NCBI GenBank assembly: GCA_007128275.1
Contig: SKXR01000178.1
Span: forward strand, 1-16,678
DNA from: Kiritimatiellia bacterium
GTDB lineage: Bacteria > Verrucomicrobiota > Kiritimatiellia > SLAD01
Reading direction: 5' to 3'
Length of the DNA stretch: 16,678 nucleotides
The notes below the pieces were generated by a model that saw only the letters and a list, made by a program, of their open reading frames with translations, did no database searches and had not been told where the DNA came from. The stretch's first letter is position 1; every line of letters starts with the position of its first letter. The translations under genes and the position numbers were made by a program. Below are positions 7,002-14,436 of this stretch, piece after piece.

Positions 7002-7050
7002 CGGCTCGGCGGGAACGGTAGTTCTGGAGGGCGAGGCTCCCGCCGAGCCG
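7002..7050. repeat. Long palindrome, REP-like or terminator
   Basis: CGGCTCGGCGGGA (7002-7014) is perfectly complementary to TCCCGCCGAGCCG (7038-7050), a 13-bp stem with a 23-nt loop containing GGAGGGCGAGG. It starts directly after the stop codon of the zinc-ribbon gene. It may end that transcript before the tRNA promoter, but there is no T-run, and its length and GC-richness are like dispersed palindromic repeats. Confidence 0.6.
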
Positions 7051-7067
7051 CTGCACCGGAAGAATAG

Positions 7068-7096
7068 TTGAACCGGAGCAAGAGCTCTGGTATACG
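7068..7096 (+). promoter_or_regulatory. Probable tRNA promoter
   Basis: TTGAAC (7068-7073) and TATACG (7091-7096) are separated by 17 nt. The expected transcription start is about 15 nt before the mature tRNA end at 7118. Each box matches consensus at four of six positions. Confidence 0.5.
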
Positions 7097-7117
7097 TAAG
7101 CGAGTTAGGTATCCGAT

Positions 7118-7194
<77 letters not shown>

Positions 7195-7200
7195 GGCCCC

Positions 7201-8280
7201 CTACCCGTTCTTGTGCTCAAACTCTTTCATGAACGAGATCAGGGCGTCGACGCCGGCTTCCGGCATGGCGTTGTAGATCGACGCGCGAATGCCGCCGACC
7301 GAACGATGGCCTTTGAGCCCCGACATCCGCCGGGCGGACGCCTCCTTGACGAACTTCGCTTCCAACTCTTCCGACGGGAGCCGGAACGTCACGTTCATCG
7401 TGGACCGGTGCTCAGGTATGGCGGTGCCGCGGTAGAAATCGCCGGCATCAATGGCCGCGTACAACGTCTTCGCTTTCCGTTCATTCCGCTCCGCCATGGC
7501 GTTCAGCCCCCCGCCTTGTTTCAGCCAGCGCGTAACCAGCATCACAATGTAAATGGCAAAGCACGGGGGCGTGTTGTACAGCGAGTTTTCGGCGATATGC
7601 GTCTTGTACCGGTAATAGAGAGGCACTCGATCGGATACGCGCTCGGCCAAATCCTTGCGGATGATGACCAGGGTGACCCCGGCGGGACCAAGATTCTTCT
7701 GGGCGCCCGCATAGATCAATCCGAACTTGGACACGTCCATCGGCCGGGAAAGAATATCCGACGACATGTCCGCGACGAGCGGCGCGCGTGTTTCGGGAAA
7801 CGATTTCCATTGTGCGCCGGATATGGTCTCGTTCGACGTGATGTGAACGTAGGCCGCGTCTTCCGTAAACTGTAGTTCATCCACACGCGGCACACGCGTC
7901 GGAATCTCTTTCCCGCAATCGGCGATAACATTCACAGCGCCGACGACGCGCGCTTCCTTGATCGCCTTGGCTGCCCACGCGCCTGAATTCGTGTAGTCCG
8001 CCACCTGTCCCTTCCCCAGGAGGTTCATGGGCACCATCGCAAACTGGCCGCTCGCGCCGCCGGTGAGGAACAACACGGCATAGTCGTCATTCATGCCGAG
8101 CAAATCCCGAATATTTGCGATCGCCTCATTATGAACGGCGTCATAGGCCTTGCTGCGGTGACTGTCCTCCATGATCGACAGACCCAATCCCTGATAATCA
8201 AGCAATTCCGCTTGCGCTTCCTGCAGCACTTCCACGGGCAATGTCGAAGGCCCTGCACTGAAATTATAGATCCTGTTCAT
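7201..8280 (-). CDS. serC: Phosphoserine aminotransferase
   Basis: A PLP-dependent class V aminotransferase that converts 3-phosphohydroxypyruvate and glutamate to phosphoserine (serine biosynthesis) and also acts in pyridoxal phosphate synthesis. The 359-residue length is typical. Motifs: YNFSAGPSTLP at the N-terminus, SIMEDSHRSKAY (35-46), FLTGGASGQFAMVPMNLL with the PLP phosphate site, VADMSSDILSRP (169-180), and the Schiff-base lysine Lys195 in YAGAQKNLGPAG; HRSVGGIRASIYNAMP closes the family pattern. ATG 8278-8280 is chosen because it has AAGGAG 8 nt upstream and the product begins as the family does. serA is not in the window. Confidence 0.97.
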   Translation of the reverse strand: MNRIYNFSAGPSTLPVEVLQEAQAELLDYQGLGLSIMEDSHRSKAYDAVHNEAIANIRDLLGMNDDYAVLFLTGGASGQFAMVPMNLLGKGQVADYTNSGAWAAKAIKEARVVGAVNVIADCGKEIPTRVPRVDELQFTEDAAYVHITSNETISGAQWKSFPETRAPLVADMSSDILSRPMDVSKFGLIYAGAQKNLGPAGVTLVIIRKDLAERVSDRVPLYYRYKTHIAENSLYNTPPCFAIYIVMLVTRWLKQGGGLNAMAERNERKAKTLYAAIDAGDFYRGTAIPEHRSTMNVTFRLPSEELEAKFVKEASARRMSGLKGHRSVGGIRASIYNAMPEAGVDALISFMKEFEHKNG

Positions 8281-8363
8281 GTAAACAACTCCTTGAAAAT
8301 ATTGAGCGGGCAGTCTTACCATTCCGACTTCCAGTCTGCAATGGATATATCAGGAGATAGCCC

Positions 8364-9707
8364 ATGCTTGAGAAGATTTTTCGGCTGACGCAGAACCAAA
8401 CCACGGTGCGGATCGAACTCATCGCCGGAATGACCACTTTCCTGACGATGGCGTACATCATTTTTGTGAATCCTGCGGTCTTGTCCACGGATTTTGCCGG
8501 CGACCCCACCGGACTCGACCCGCAAGCGGTCATGCTCGCCACCTGCATCGCTGCCGCTGTGGCCACGGCCATCATGGGCTTGTACGCGCGGTATCCCATT
8601 GCGCAGGCGCCGGGCATGGGCAATAACCATTTCTTTGTCACGGTGGTCATGGGGCTGACGGCCATGGGCATTACCAACGCGTGGCAGGTGGCCCTGGGCA
8701 TCGTGTTCATTTCAGGGTTTACGTTTCTGTTGCTGTCCGTCTTTCGCGTTCGACAGGCGGTCATCGACGCCCTTAGCCCAAGTTTACGCAGCGGCATTTC
8801 CGTGGGAATCGGTCTGTTCATCACATTTATCGGACTGCGAAACGGCGGGATTGTGGTCGAGAAGCCCGGGACGTTGGTGGGTCTGAACACGGAGCTCTTC
8901 ACACCCGGCCCTTTGGTCTTCATGATCGGGTTGCTGGTCATCACCGTCCTGCACGCACGACGTCTCGTCGGTTCTATCTTGATCGGGGTACTCGTCGCCA
9001 CGACGGTCGCTTGGCTCATGGGCCAGGTGGAAACCCCGCGCGCACTGATGGGTTTGCCGCACATTGAATCGTCGGCCATCATGAAAATGGATCTGCTTAC
9101 TGCGCTCTCCTTGGCCTGTGTGCCGTTTATCATTATGTTCGTTTTCACCGACATGTTTGACACGGTTGGCACGTTGGTCGGGGTGTCCGAACGGGCGGGT
9201 TTCATGAAGGACGGGCAATTACCGCGCGCGAATCGCGCCCTGATATCCGATGCGGTCGGAACCATGGTCGGGGCCGCGCTCGGGACCAGCACAGTGACCA
9301 GCTACATTGAAAGCGCCGCGGGCGTTGAACAAGGCGGCCGGACGGGCCTGACCGGACTGGTCGTCGCCCTGCTCTTCCTCATGGCCCTCTTCTTCTCTCC
9401 GATCATCGCCTTGGTGGCCTCATTCCCCCCCATCACCGCGCCGGCCCTCGTGGTGGTCGGTGTGTTTATGGCGGAGAATGTCAAGAAAGTGGAATGGGCC
9501 GACATCACGGAAAGTCTGCCCGCCTTCCTGGTCATGCTTGGGATTCCGCTCACCTATTCCATAGCCGACGGGTTGGCCATTGGCTTTGTCGCCTATCCGG
9601 TGATCAAGCTCCTGTCCGGGCGGGGACGGGAAGTGAAGCCCTTGATGTATGCCCTTGCCGCCATCATGGTGGCCTACTTTGTATTTGTCCGATCGGCCAT
9701 CGGCTAA
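8364..9707 (+). CDS. NCS2 family purine permease (AzgA/PbuG-like)
   Basis: The 447-residue, highly hydrophobic protein has about 12-14 transmembrane segments. Family motifs of the AzgA/COG2252 branch of nucleobase:cation symporters are present: NPAVLS (36-41), APGMGNNHFF (82-91, the substrate-site motif usually written as GMGxNAYF), TDMFDTVGTLVGVSERAGF (262-280) and GTSTVTSYIESAAGVEQGGRTGLT (307-330). Members import adenine, guanine or hypoxanthine with protons; NNHFF instead of the common NAYF/NAFF may alter specificity. AGGAG lies 7 nt before ATG 8364. It is divergent from serC and convergent with the glycosyltransferase gene (3-bp gap). A YgeW-type gene lies at the left edge, but the two are too far apart to suggest a purine operon. 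Confidence 0.92.
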   Translation: MLEKIFRLTQNQTTVRIELIAGMTTFLTMAYIIFVNPAVLSTDFAGDPTGLDPQAVMLATCIAAAVATAIMGLYARYPIAQAPGMGNNHFFVTVVMGLTAMGITNAWQVALGIVFISGFTFLLLSVFRVRQAVIDALSPSLRSGISVGIGLFITFIGLRNGGIVVEKPGTLVGLNTELFTPGPLVFMIGLLVITVLHARRLVGSILIGVLVATTVAWLMGQVETPRALMGLPHIESSAIMKMDLLTALSLACVPFIIMFVFTDMFDTVGTLVGVSERAGFMKDGQLPRANRALISDAVGTMVGAALGTSTVTSYIESAAGVEQGGRTGLTGLVVALLFLMALFFSPIIALVASFPPITAPALVVVGVFMAENVKKVEWADITESLPAFLVMLGIPLTYSIADGLAIGFVAYPVIKLLSGRGREVKPLMYALAAIMVAYFVFVRSAIG

Positions 9708-9710
9708 GCG

Positions 9711-10787
9711 TCATTCGCCCAGGAGCGGCGCAAGATGGCGGCGTAATTCCTGTGGGAGATCGCGCGATTCATAACGCGCAATTCGGGCGCGCTGGCCTTG
9801 CAGCACGGATTCTCGGAAGGGGCTATTCGAGACCAACCGGCCCATCATTTCGGCAACGAGATCATATCGTTTTTCGGAGAACAACACCCCGGCGCCGTCC
9901 ATGGTGCCAGGTACTGCAGCCGAGGCGTAAGCCAGCACCGGAACGTCCATGACCATACTTTCGATCACGGGGATGCAAAATCCCTCGTGTTCGCTCATAC
10001 AAAGAAAGAGATCTGCGGCGCGGTAGCAGGCATTGAGCGCTTCCTGCCGTATGGACCCCGTAAACACGACGTCGCGGATATTCAAGTCTCGTTGCACCGT
10101 AAGTTGATAGGCATGGTAAGATTCCAATCCCGAATAGGATCCCGCAATAATCAATCGCGAATTCGGTTCGACATAGCGTTGGTAATAGTGAAACGCATAA
10201 AGGATGTCTTCCATGCGCTTGTTCGGCGCACATCGGCCGACGAACAAGACATTCTTCTTGCCATCGTCAAACTCCTTCAACAGCCGGGAATCGACTCCCT
10301 TTCTGAGTTTGGCCAGATCAAGCACCAACGGAAGAACGTCCACGTGGGAACAGCCCATCTCCTGGAATTCCTCCGCGTTATACGCGCTGTCGGCCAGATT
10401 GACCTCCGCCACGCCGGTCAAGCGGCGGGCCTGTTCACGGCCCCGAGCTAGGCTCCGGGCGATTTCTTCCTGTATTCCTCGAAAATATTCGGACGGGGTG
10501 ATGTTATGATACAGAATCGCCTTGCGGCACGGCAGATCCCTAAAGACATCGTTGACCACTGAACCGATAGACAGATGAAGCACGACGACGTCATCCGGCC
10601 GCACGTGTTTCGCGGCTTCCGCGACATCATGCGCATCGTTTCTGAGTTCCGGAAGTATCCGTTTCAATTCGGAAAAGACGGCGGATTCGTATCCCCACGA
10701 CCTGAAAACGTCGCGCATGACGATGGCTTCATTGCTGATGGCATCGCCACGGCTGTATCCCGCCACAAACTGGTGAATGGCTTTCAT
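9711..10787 (-). CDS. GT4-type glycosyltransferase
   Basis: The 358-residue product has a two-domain GT-B layout. The N-terminal half starts KAIHQFVAGYSRGDAISNEAI and contains DVVVLHLSIGS and KAILYHNITPSEYF; the C-terminal half has KNVLFVGRCAPNKRMEDILYAF (start of the nucleotide-sugar domain), NSRLIIAGSYSG, VVFTGSIRQEALNACYRAADLFLCMSEHEGFCIPVIESM (the E-x7-E type motif region EHEGFCIPVIE) and PVLAYASAAVPGTM. These are standard for retaining family 4 enzymes building surface polysaccharides. The sugar and acceptor are not predictable. ATG 10785-10787 is preferred because family members begin MKxxHQ; an ATG 15 bp upstream is possible and neither has a clear ribosome site. A GGGGACAGGTA repeat lies just upstream. 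Confidence 0.9.
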   Translation of the reverse strand: MKAIHQFVAGYSRGDAISNEAIVMRDVFRSWGYESAVFSELKRILPELRNDAHDVAEAAKHVRPDDVVVLHLSIGSVVNDVFRDLPCRKAILYHNITPSEYFRGIQEEIARSLARGREQARRLTGVAEVNLADSAYNAEEFQEMGCSHVDVLPLVLDLAKLRKGVDSRLLKEFDDGKKNVLFVGRCAPNKRMEDILYAFHYYQRYVEPNSRLIIAGSYSGLESYHAYQLTVQRDLNIRDVVFTGSIRQEALNACYRAADLFLCMSEHEGFCIPVIESMVMDVPVLAYASAAVPGTMDGAGVLFSEKRYDLVAEMMGRLVSNSPFRESVLQGQRARIARYESRDLPQELRRHLAPLLGE

Positions 10788-10810
10788 TGACAGAAAGAGC
10801 ATAGCGGGCC

Positions 10811-10821
10811 GGGGACAGGTA
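10811..10821 (+). repeat. REP-like motif copy 1 (GGGGACAGGTA)
   Basis: First copy of the repeat family found only in the right part of the window. It lies between the divergent glycosyltransferase and MFS genes and is followed by GAAAAGTTA (10822-10830); the reverse complement of that 9-mer, TAACTTTTC, follows the copy at 14260. Confidence 0.7.
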
Positions 10822-10891
10822 GAAAAGTTAATTGCATGATTTCATTCCGGATTTGAGTATGGTTCCATAATTCTTCTTCCGGAACATTGTC

Positions 10892-12094
10892 ATGCAGACT
10901 TGGAAACGCACTTTTTTCTTCATCTGGATTTCCCAGTTCATTTCGATCTTGGGCTTCTCCTTTGCGCTCCCCTTCGCCCCTTATTACATTCAGGAACTGG
11001 GCGTAACGGATCCGGTGGAGCTCAGGATATGGGTCTCCCTATTTGCCGCCGCCACCCCTTTGGCGTTGGCCATATTCTCCCCCTTGTGGGGAGCTGCGTC
11101 GGATAAATATGGGCATCGCCTCATGATGCTGCGCGCCAATTTCAGCGCCGTGGCAGTGCTCGTCCTTATGGGATCGGTTCGCAGTGTCGAGGCCTTGATT
11201 GCCTTGAGACTTCTGCAAGGGGCATTGACGGGGACATTCACCGCTTCGCAGATCATGGTCGCGGCCCATGCCCCCGAAGCGCGCAGCGGACGTGCGCTCG
11301 GATCGCTCTCCGCCGCCGTCTTTTCCGGAGCCATGTGCGGGGCCTCACTCGGCGGCCTCTTCTCCTCGATCTTCGGATTTCGCACGGTGTTCTTCATTGC
11401 GGCGGCACTTCTACTTATCTCGGCCGTGCTGATCCTATTGGGCACGAAGGATATCCCCATCGAGAAAACACCCCCTCCAATACAGGGCGAGGTACCTGTC
11501 CCCCAATCGACTTCCCGAGCGGCGTTCATGGGAGCGCTACCGATTCTTATTCTCATCGCCGGAGTGTCCTATGTAAGGCAGTTCGACATGGCAATGATGC
11601 CTCTGCTGGTGCAGGAAATTCACGGCCAGCTTGAAGGGGTCTCGATACGCACGGGTGCCCTGTTCGCCGTGAGCGGGATTGCGGGTCTGCTATCAAGCGT
11701 GTATCTGGGCCGCTTGGCCGATCGTATTCACCCCTCAAAGATCGGTTGTTTTTCCGCCTTTGGCGCGGCACTGACCATGATCCCTCAAGGCTTGGCGACG
11801 GCTATCTGGGTGATGTTTCCTGCACGGTTTGCCATGATGTTTTGTGCCGGCGGACTTGAAGCCACATCGCAGATATGGCTCTCGAAAATGACCCCTCAGA
11901 AACATAAGGGGATGATCTTCGGATGGGCCAGCACGGCACGCTCCCTTGGCTGGGTATTAGCACCCTTAACCAGTGGCGCCATTGCCGCAGGGTACGGTAT
12001 TCGGCCCGTCTATTACGTCAGTGCCGCGTTATTTTTGCTAACCGTTCCCCTCATTCTGGTCACCATTCGCCGCACAGGCAAAATCCCGGCATAA
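10892..12094 (+). CDS. MFS transporter, DHA1-like
   Basis: The 400-residue protein has about 12 transmembrane helices in two halves. Loop 2-3 motif A appears as GAASDKYGHRLMML (67-80), and a weaker copy YLGRLADRIHPSKIG follows in the second half. The N-terminal part (WISQFISILGFSFALPFAPYYIQELG) and RLLQGALTGTFTASQIMVAAHAP are characteristic of drug/proton antiporter-like MFS proteins with broad or unknown substrates. The central cytoplasmic loop (about 186-209) contains residues E200-V-P-V-P-Q205, encoded by a copy of the GGTACCTGTCCCCC repeat (11491-11504). The reading frame is intact through it. No strong Shine-Dalgarno is seen before ATG 10892. Confidence 0.92.
   Translation: MQTWKRTFFFIWISQFISILGFSFALPFAPYYIQELGVTDPVELRIWVSLFAAATPLALAIFSPLWGAASDKYGHRLMMLRANFSAVAVLVLMGSVRSVEALIALRLLQGALTGTFTASQIMVAAHAPEARSGRALGSLSAAVFSGAMCGASLGGLFSSIFGFRTVFFIAAALLLISAVLILLGTKDIPIEKTPPPIQGEVPVPQSTSRAAFMGALPILILIAGVSYVRQFDMAMMPLLVQEIHGQLEGVSIRTGALFAVSGIAGLLSSVYLGRLADRIHPSKIGCFSAFGAALTMIPQGLATAIWVMFPARFAMMFCAGGLEATSQIWLSKMTPQKHKGMIFGWASTARSLGWVLAPLTSGAIAAGYGIRPVYYVSAALFLLTVPLILVTIRRTGKIPA
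11491..11504 (-). repeat. REP-like motif copy 2, inside MFS coding sequence
   Basis: GGTACCTGTCCCCC, the full motif, read in frame as part of the loop between the two halves of the MFS transporter (residues 200-204). The other copies are intergenic or at gene ends. Confidence 0.75.
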
Positions 12095-12122
12095 TGTTTC
12101 GGGCAAGTCAACGTCCCCAGAC

Positions 12123-12134
12123 GGTACCTGTCCC
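12123..12134 (-). repeat. REP-like motif copy 3
   Basis: GGTACCTGTCCC in the 47-bp gap between the stop of the MFS gene (12094) and the stop of the convergent small exported-protein gene (12142). Directly next to it is TAATCTCCTAATCTC, a short tandem of CTAATCTC. Confidence 0.7.
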
Positions 12135-12141
12135 TAATCTC

Positions 12142-12507
12142 CTAATCTCGCACGTGGACTACGTACTGTCCGCGACCATCGTCACTGATCCGAAGCCCGG
12201 TAACGAGCGCTTTGGAGGGAATGGAGAATACCCGATTATCTCCCTTGTTCAGTCTTTGGCCGATCGTGATGGGCGTGGTCTTGCCGCCTTCCCGCACAAC
12301 CACGGTATTGATGATGACCGAGCCTTCAGTACAGACAATGCGGAATTCCCGCACATTCCTGTTGATTGTAATCTCCTTTGCCCCACCGCCCGCACTCAGG
12401 TCCGCAACCCGTCGCCACTTGCCGGCCTCGGCTTCCTGCGTGTTCAGACCAGACACCATAATCCCGGCTGCCAACACGAACGTCGCCCACAAAGCATGCT
12501 CTTTCAC
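12142..12507 (-). CDS. Small exported beta-rich protein, GTG start
   Basis: The 121-residue product starts at GTG 12505-12507, preceded by GGAGG at 6 nt. Residues 1-28 form a signal peptide (ALWATFVLAAGIMVSG, probable cut after EAEA). The mature part of about 93 residues alternates in a way that suggests beta strands (ITINRNVREFRIVCTEGSVIINTVVVREGG, then GDNRVFSIPSKALVTGLRISDDGRGQYVVHV). It has a loose likeness to the DUF2541-type small periplasmic proteins, which I cannot confirm. A single Cys remains after cleavage. It lies alone between repeat copies on both sides. Confidence 0.7.
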   Translation of the reverse strand: MKEHALWATFVLAAGIMVSGLNTQEAEAGKWRRVADLSAGGGAKEITINRNVREFRIVCTEGSVIINTVVVREGGKTTPITIGQRLNKGDNRVFSIPSKALVTGLRISDDGRGQYVVHVRD

Positions 12508-12603
12508 GGTATTCCTCCACGGTTAAACTGCCGCCTATATACACCCGTTTTAGACGTTTGCATACGGGAAATATTCAACACAACACCGACCGGGAGGCAG
12601 CGA

Positions 12604-12637
12604 GGTGCCTGTCCCCGACCGCGCGGTACCTGTCCCC
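12604..12637 (-). repeat. REP-like motif copies 4 and 5, direct pair
   Basis: GGTGCCTGTCCCC (12604-12616) and GGTACCTGTCCCC (12625-12637) in the same orientation with a 21-bp period, separated by GACCGCGC. They lie in the gap between the exported-protein gene and the end of the GltS-type gene. Confidence 0.75.
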
Positions 12638-12665
12638 GGCTCTCCATCGTTACTCAGATACCGAC

Positions 12666-14123
12666 TCAGGGACCTGTCCCTCTTTGTCTTCTTTGTCGAA
12701 TCAGTCGGCCGAAGAAGAAATAGCCGGCTATCAGCCAGCAGGCGGTCATCGCGCTTGTCAATCCCAGCACGAATACGGGACCGAATTCTGCAATCAGCGG
12801 CATGGATGCCGCGGTGAAGAGTCCACCTCCGACAATCGGCTCGAAGAGTAACTGTTTATAACCGAAACTCTCCAAGGCACCGGACTCGTTCTGCGGATCG
12901 GCCATGCGCATCAGGAGGAGGCCGGTCACAGTGACTCCCATGGATTGTCCGAAGTCTCCCACCCCCCTTTCAAACCAGCCCAGCGGAATTATGCGAGGCG
13001 CCAAGACCATCACGCCAAAGATATTCCAGAGAATGCCGGCGGTGGCCAACATGAGGAAAGGCGCCATATTCTCACCGAGCGCCGTAAGCGACAATGTTCC
13101 CAGGGCGGAAACAATGGTAAAATCCAAGGCCGTCCCAGAAATCCGGTTCATAAGACGGCGGTTGACGTGTTGGTTCTGGCGGGTCTTGTCGACGACGAGC
13201 TGAACAATCACACCACCGATCATGGCAAGCGGGAACAGCGGCACATAGGCAATCAGTACCAAACCATCATCGGCACCCCATGTCACCCGTTCCATCCACA
13301 GCAATCCTTCGCGTATTAACCAGCCAATTCCGATGGCTAACCCCACTACGCCAAGATGAACGGACAATGGATCGGTGGGTTTCGCCTCTTGTTCCTTTTC
13401 CCATTGAAGCTCACGAAGTTCCTTGAGCGTATCGCTATCCGTGCCTGCCGATAGTTTGATATCCCGAACCTTCATCTTTCCGGGGTCTGCCAGTTTAATA
13501 TGTCCGCGCCGAGCAGCCCAATTGATAAGGACCGTCCCAAAGACAACCCCTGCCACCAAACCGATCGTGGCGAGGCCGAGCGCTAGGTCAGCTCCCTCCT
13601 CGAAACCAAGATCACGAAACGTTTGAGCCATGCCAGCCGCCGTACCGTGTCCCCCTTCGAATCCGATTTCGATCAACGCCCCTGCGAGAGGATTTACCCC
13701 GAAGAAGGGAGTTAACACGAGCAGGCACAACGCAATCCCAACCACGTATTGTCCCCAGGCAAGCGTCTGACCAAATACAACTTGAGGGCCCGCCCGCATC
13801 CAAATTTCACGAATACCTGGAATCGGTTTGCCAAGAAACAAGGCCGCAAAAACCACGCTAATGAGCAATCCCGGCAAACCTCGCCAGACCCCTATTAACG
13901 ATTCGGGAAAGAGGCCATGTGCCAGCCGGTGTTCGGGTCCGCTAAAGGCCTCAACAAGCCATCCCAGGCCCTGCGGCCCGAGAAACAAGACCAGAAAACC
14001 CGCGATGATCGAACTGGGAATAAACAGGGTTTCAAAAAGTGATACTCTGGCTTTCAACATCTTGGCCGCTATAAGGAACAAGCCAATTGTGATAAGCCCC
14101 CAAAAGACATCCAAATGCGACAT
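12666..14123 (-). CDS. GltS-type sodium/glutamate symporter family protein
   Basis: The 485-residue membrane protein begins at ATG 14121-14123 with a near-perfect AAGGAGGT 5 nt upstream. It has two sets of hydrophobic helices, IPSSIIAGFLVLFLGPQGLGW near the start, GALIEIGFEGGHGTAAGM (a glycine-rich reentrant segment typical of GltS) in the first half, and MLATAGILWNIFGVMVLAPRIIP, GDFGQSMGVTVTGLLLMRM and EPIVGGGLFTAASMPLI in the second. E. coli GltS has about 401 residues; the extra length is mostly a hydrophilic middle section (MKVRDIKLSAGTDSDTLKEL and onward, about 225-270). Substrate is probably glutamate or another anion with sodium, but this longer branch is less well characterised. The C-terminal tail RQRRQRGTGP is partly encoded by a repeat copy. 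Confidence 0.85.
   Translation of the reverse strand: MSHLDVFWGLITIGLFLIAAKMLKARVSLFETLFIPSSIIAGFLVLFLGPQGLGWLVEAFSGPEHRLAHGLFPESLIGVWRGLPGLLISVVFAALFLGKPIPGIREIWMRAGPQVVFGQTLAWGQYVVGIALCLLVLTPFFGVNPLAGALIEIGFEGGHGTAAGMAQTFRDLGFEEGADLALGLATIGLVAGVVFGTVLINWAARRGHIKLADPGKMKVRDIKLSAGTDSDTLKELRELQWEKEQEAKPTDPLSVHLGVVGLAIGIGWLIREGLLWMERVTWGADDGLVLIAYVPLFPLAMIGGVIVQLVVDKTRQNQHVNRRLMNRISGTALDFTIVSALGTLSLTALGENMAPFLMLATAGILWNIFGVMVLAPRIIPLGWFERGVGDFGQSMGVTVTGLLLMRMADPQNESGALESFGYKQLLFEPIVGGGLFTAASMPLIAEFGPVFVLGLTSAMTACWLIAGYFFFGRLIRQRRQRGTGP
12669..12680 (-). repeat. REP-like motif copy 6 at the 3' end of gltS-like gene
   Basis: GGGACCTGTCCC lacks the TA of the usual GTACC but keeps CCTGTCCC. With flanking bases it forms a short inverted repeat (AGGGAC-CT-GTCCCT). 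On the minus strand it encodes the last residues G-T-G-P of the symporter, with the TGA directly after it. Confidence 0.6.
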
Positions 14124-14212
14124 CGCCACCTCCTTCGCCAATTATCCCTCTCGAAAACTCTACTATGGTGGGACATTCTATCCGCCATGACAAGAAATCC
14201 CTCCACGGCACA

Positions 14213-14223
14213 GGGACAGGCAC
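14213..14223 (+). repeat. REP-like motif copy 7 (GGGACAGGCAC)
   Basis: Variant with C for T in GGTAC. It has the same orientation as the copy at 14260 and lies upstream of the transposase gene. Confidence 0.65.
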
Positions 14224-14241
14224 GAATCACGGGGGCAGGCA

Positions 14242-14272
14242 GCGCCGTAGGGCGCCGTAGGGGACAGGTACC
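14242..14272 (+). repeat. REP-like motif copy 8 with 10-bp tandem repeat
   Basis: Two exact tandem units of GCGCCGTAGG (14242-14261) run directly into GGGGACAGGTACC (14260-14272). This is the copy closest to the transposase start, 164 nt upstream. TAACTTTTC follows at 14281. Confidence 0.75.
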
Positions 14273-14436
14273 CTTTCTGGTAACTTTTCGGCGTCACACA
14301 AAAATTATTCTACTCCGTATCTCCTTGATAAACAGCGTCTTACCTTTTCACTCACAAGCAGCTTGAAAAAAGTTTCGGAATTTCGGGCACCTCGCTGCTT
14401 TGAGTTATGAGAACCCAGGGAAAGGAGAAGTGAGCC

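Larger units (their letters stand above)
14124..14436. other. Repeat-rich intergenic region between gltS-like and RAYT genes
   Basis: This 313-bp gap holds the upstream regions of two divergent genes. It contains GGGACAGGCAC (14213-14223), a degenerate GGGGGCAGGCA (14231-14241), a 10-bp tandem duplication GCGCCGTAGG (14242-14251 and 14252-14261) and a full GGGGACAGGTACC (14260-14272). After these, 14290-14420 is AT-richer with no obvious repeat or open frame. No convincing promoter was identified by eye. Confidence 0.7.

Noticed and set aside
8002..8011. CACCTGTCCC inside serC looks like a repeat copy.
   Set aside because: It encodes the conserved Q-V-A-D-Y segment of the enzyme and lacks the GTA and the final C run, so it is probably coincidence.
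8264..9292. 342-codon open frame on the minus strand opposite the NCS2 permease.
   Set aside because: It is a shadow of the real gene; its composition (Met/Thr/Ser rich) is typical of antisense translation of membrane-protein codons.
12604..12680. CRISPR-like array because of repeated CCTGTCCC units.
   Set aside because: The units are short, irregularly spaced and occur in both orientations over 5 kb, and no cas genes are present.
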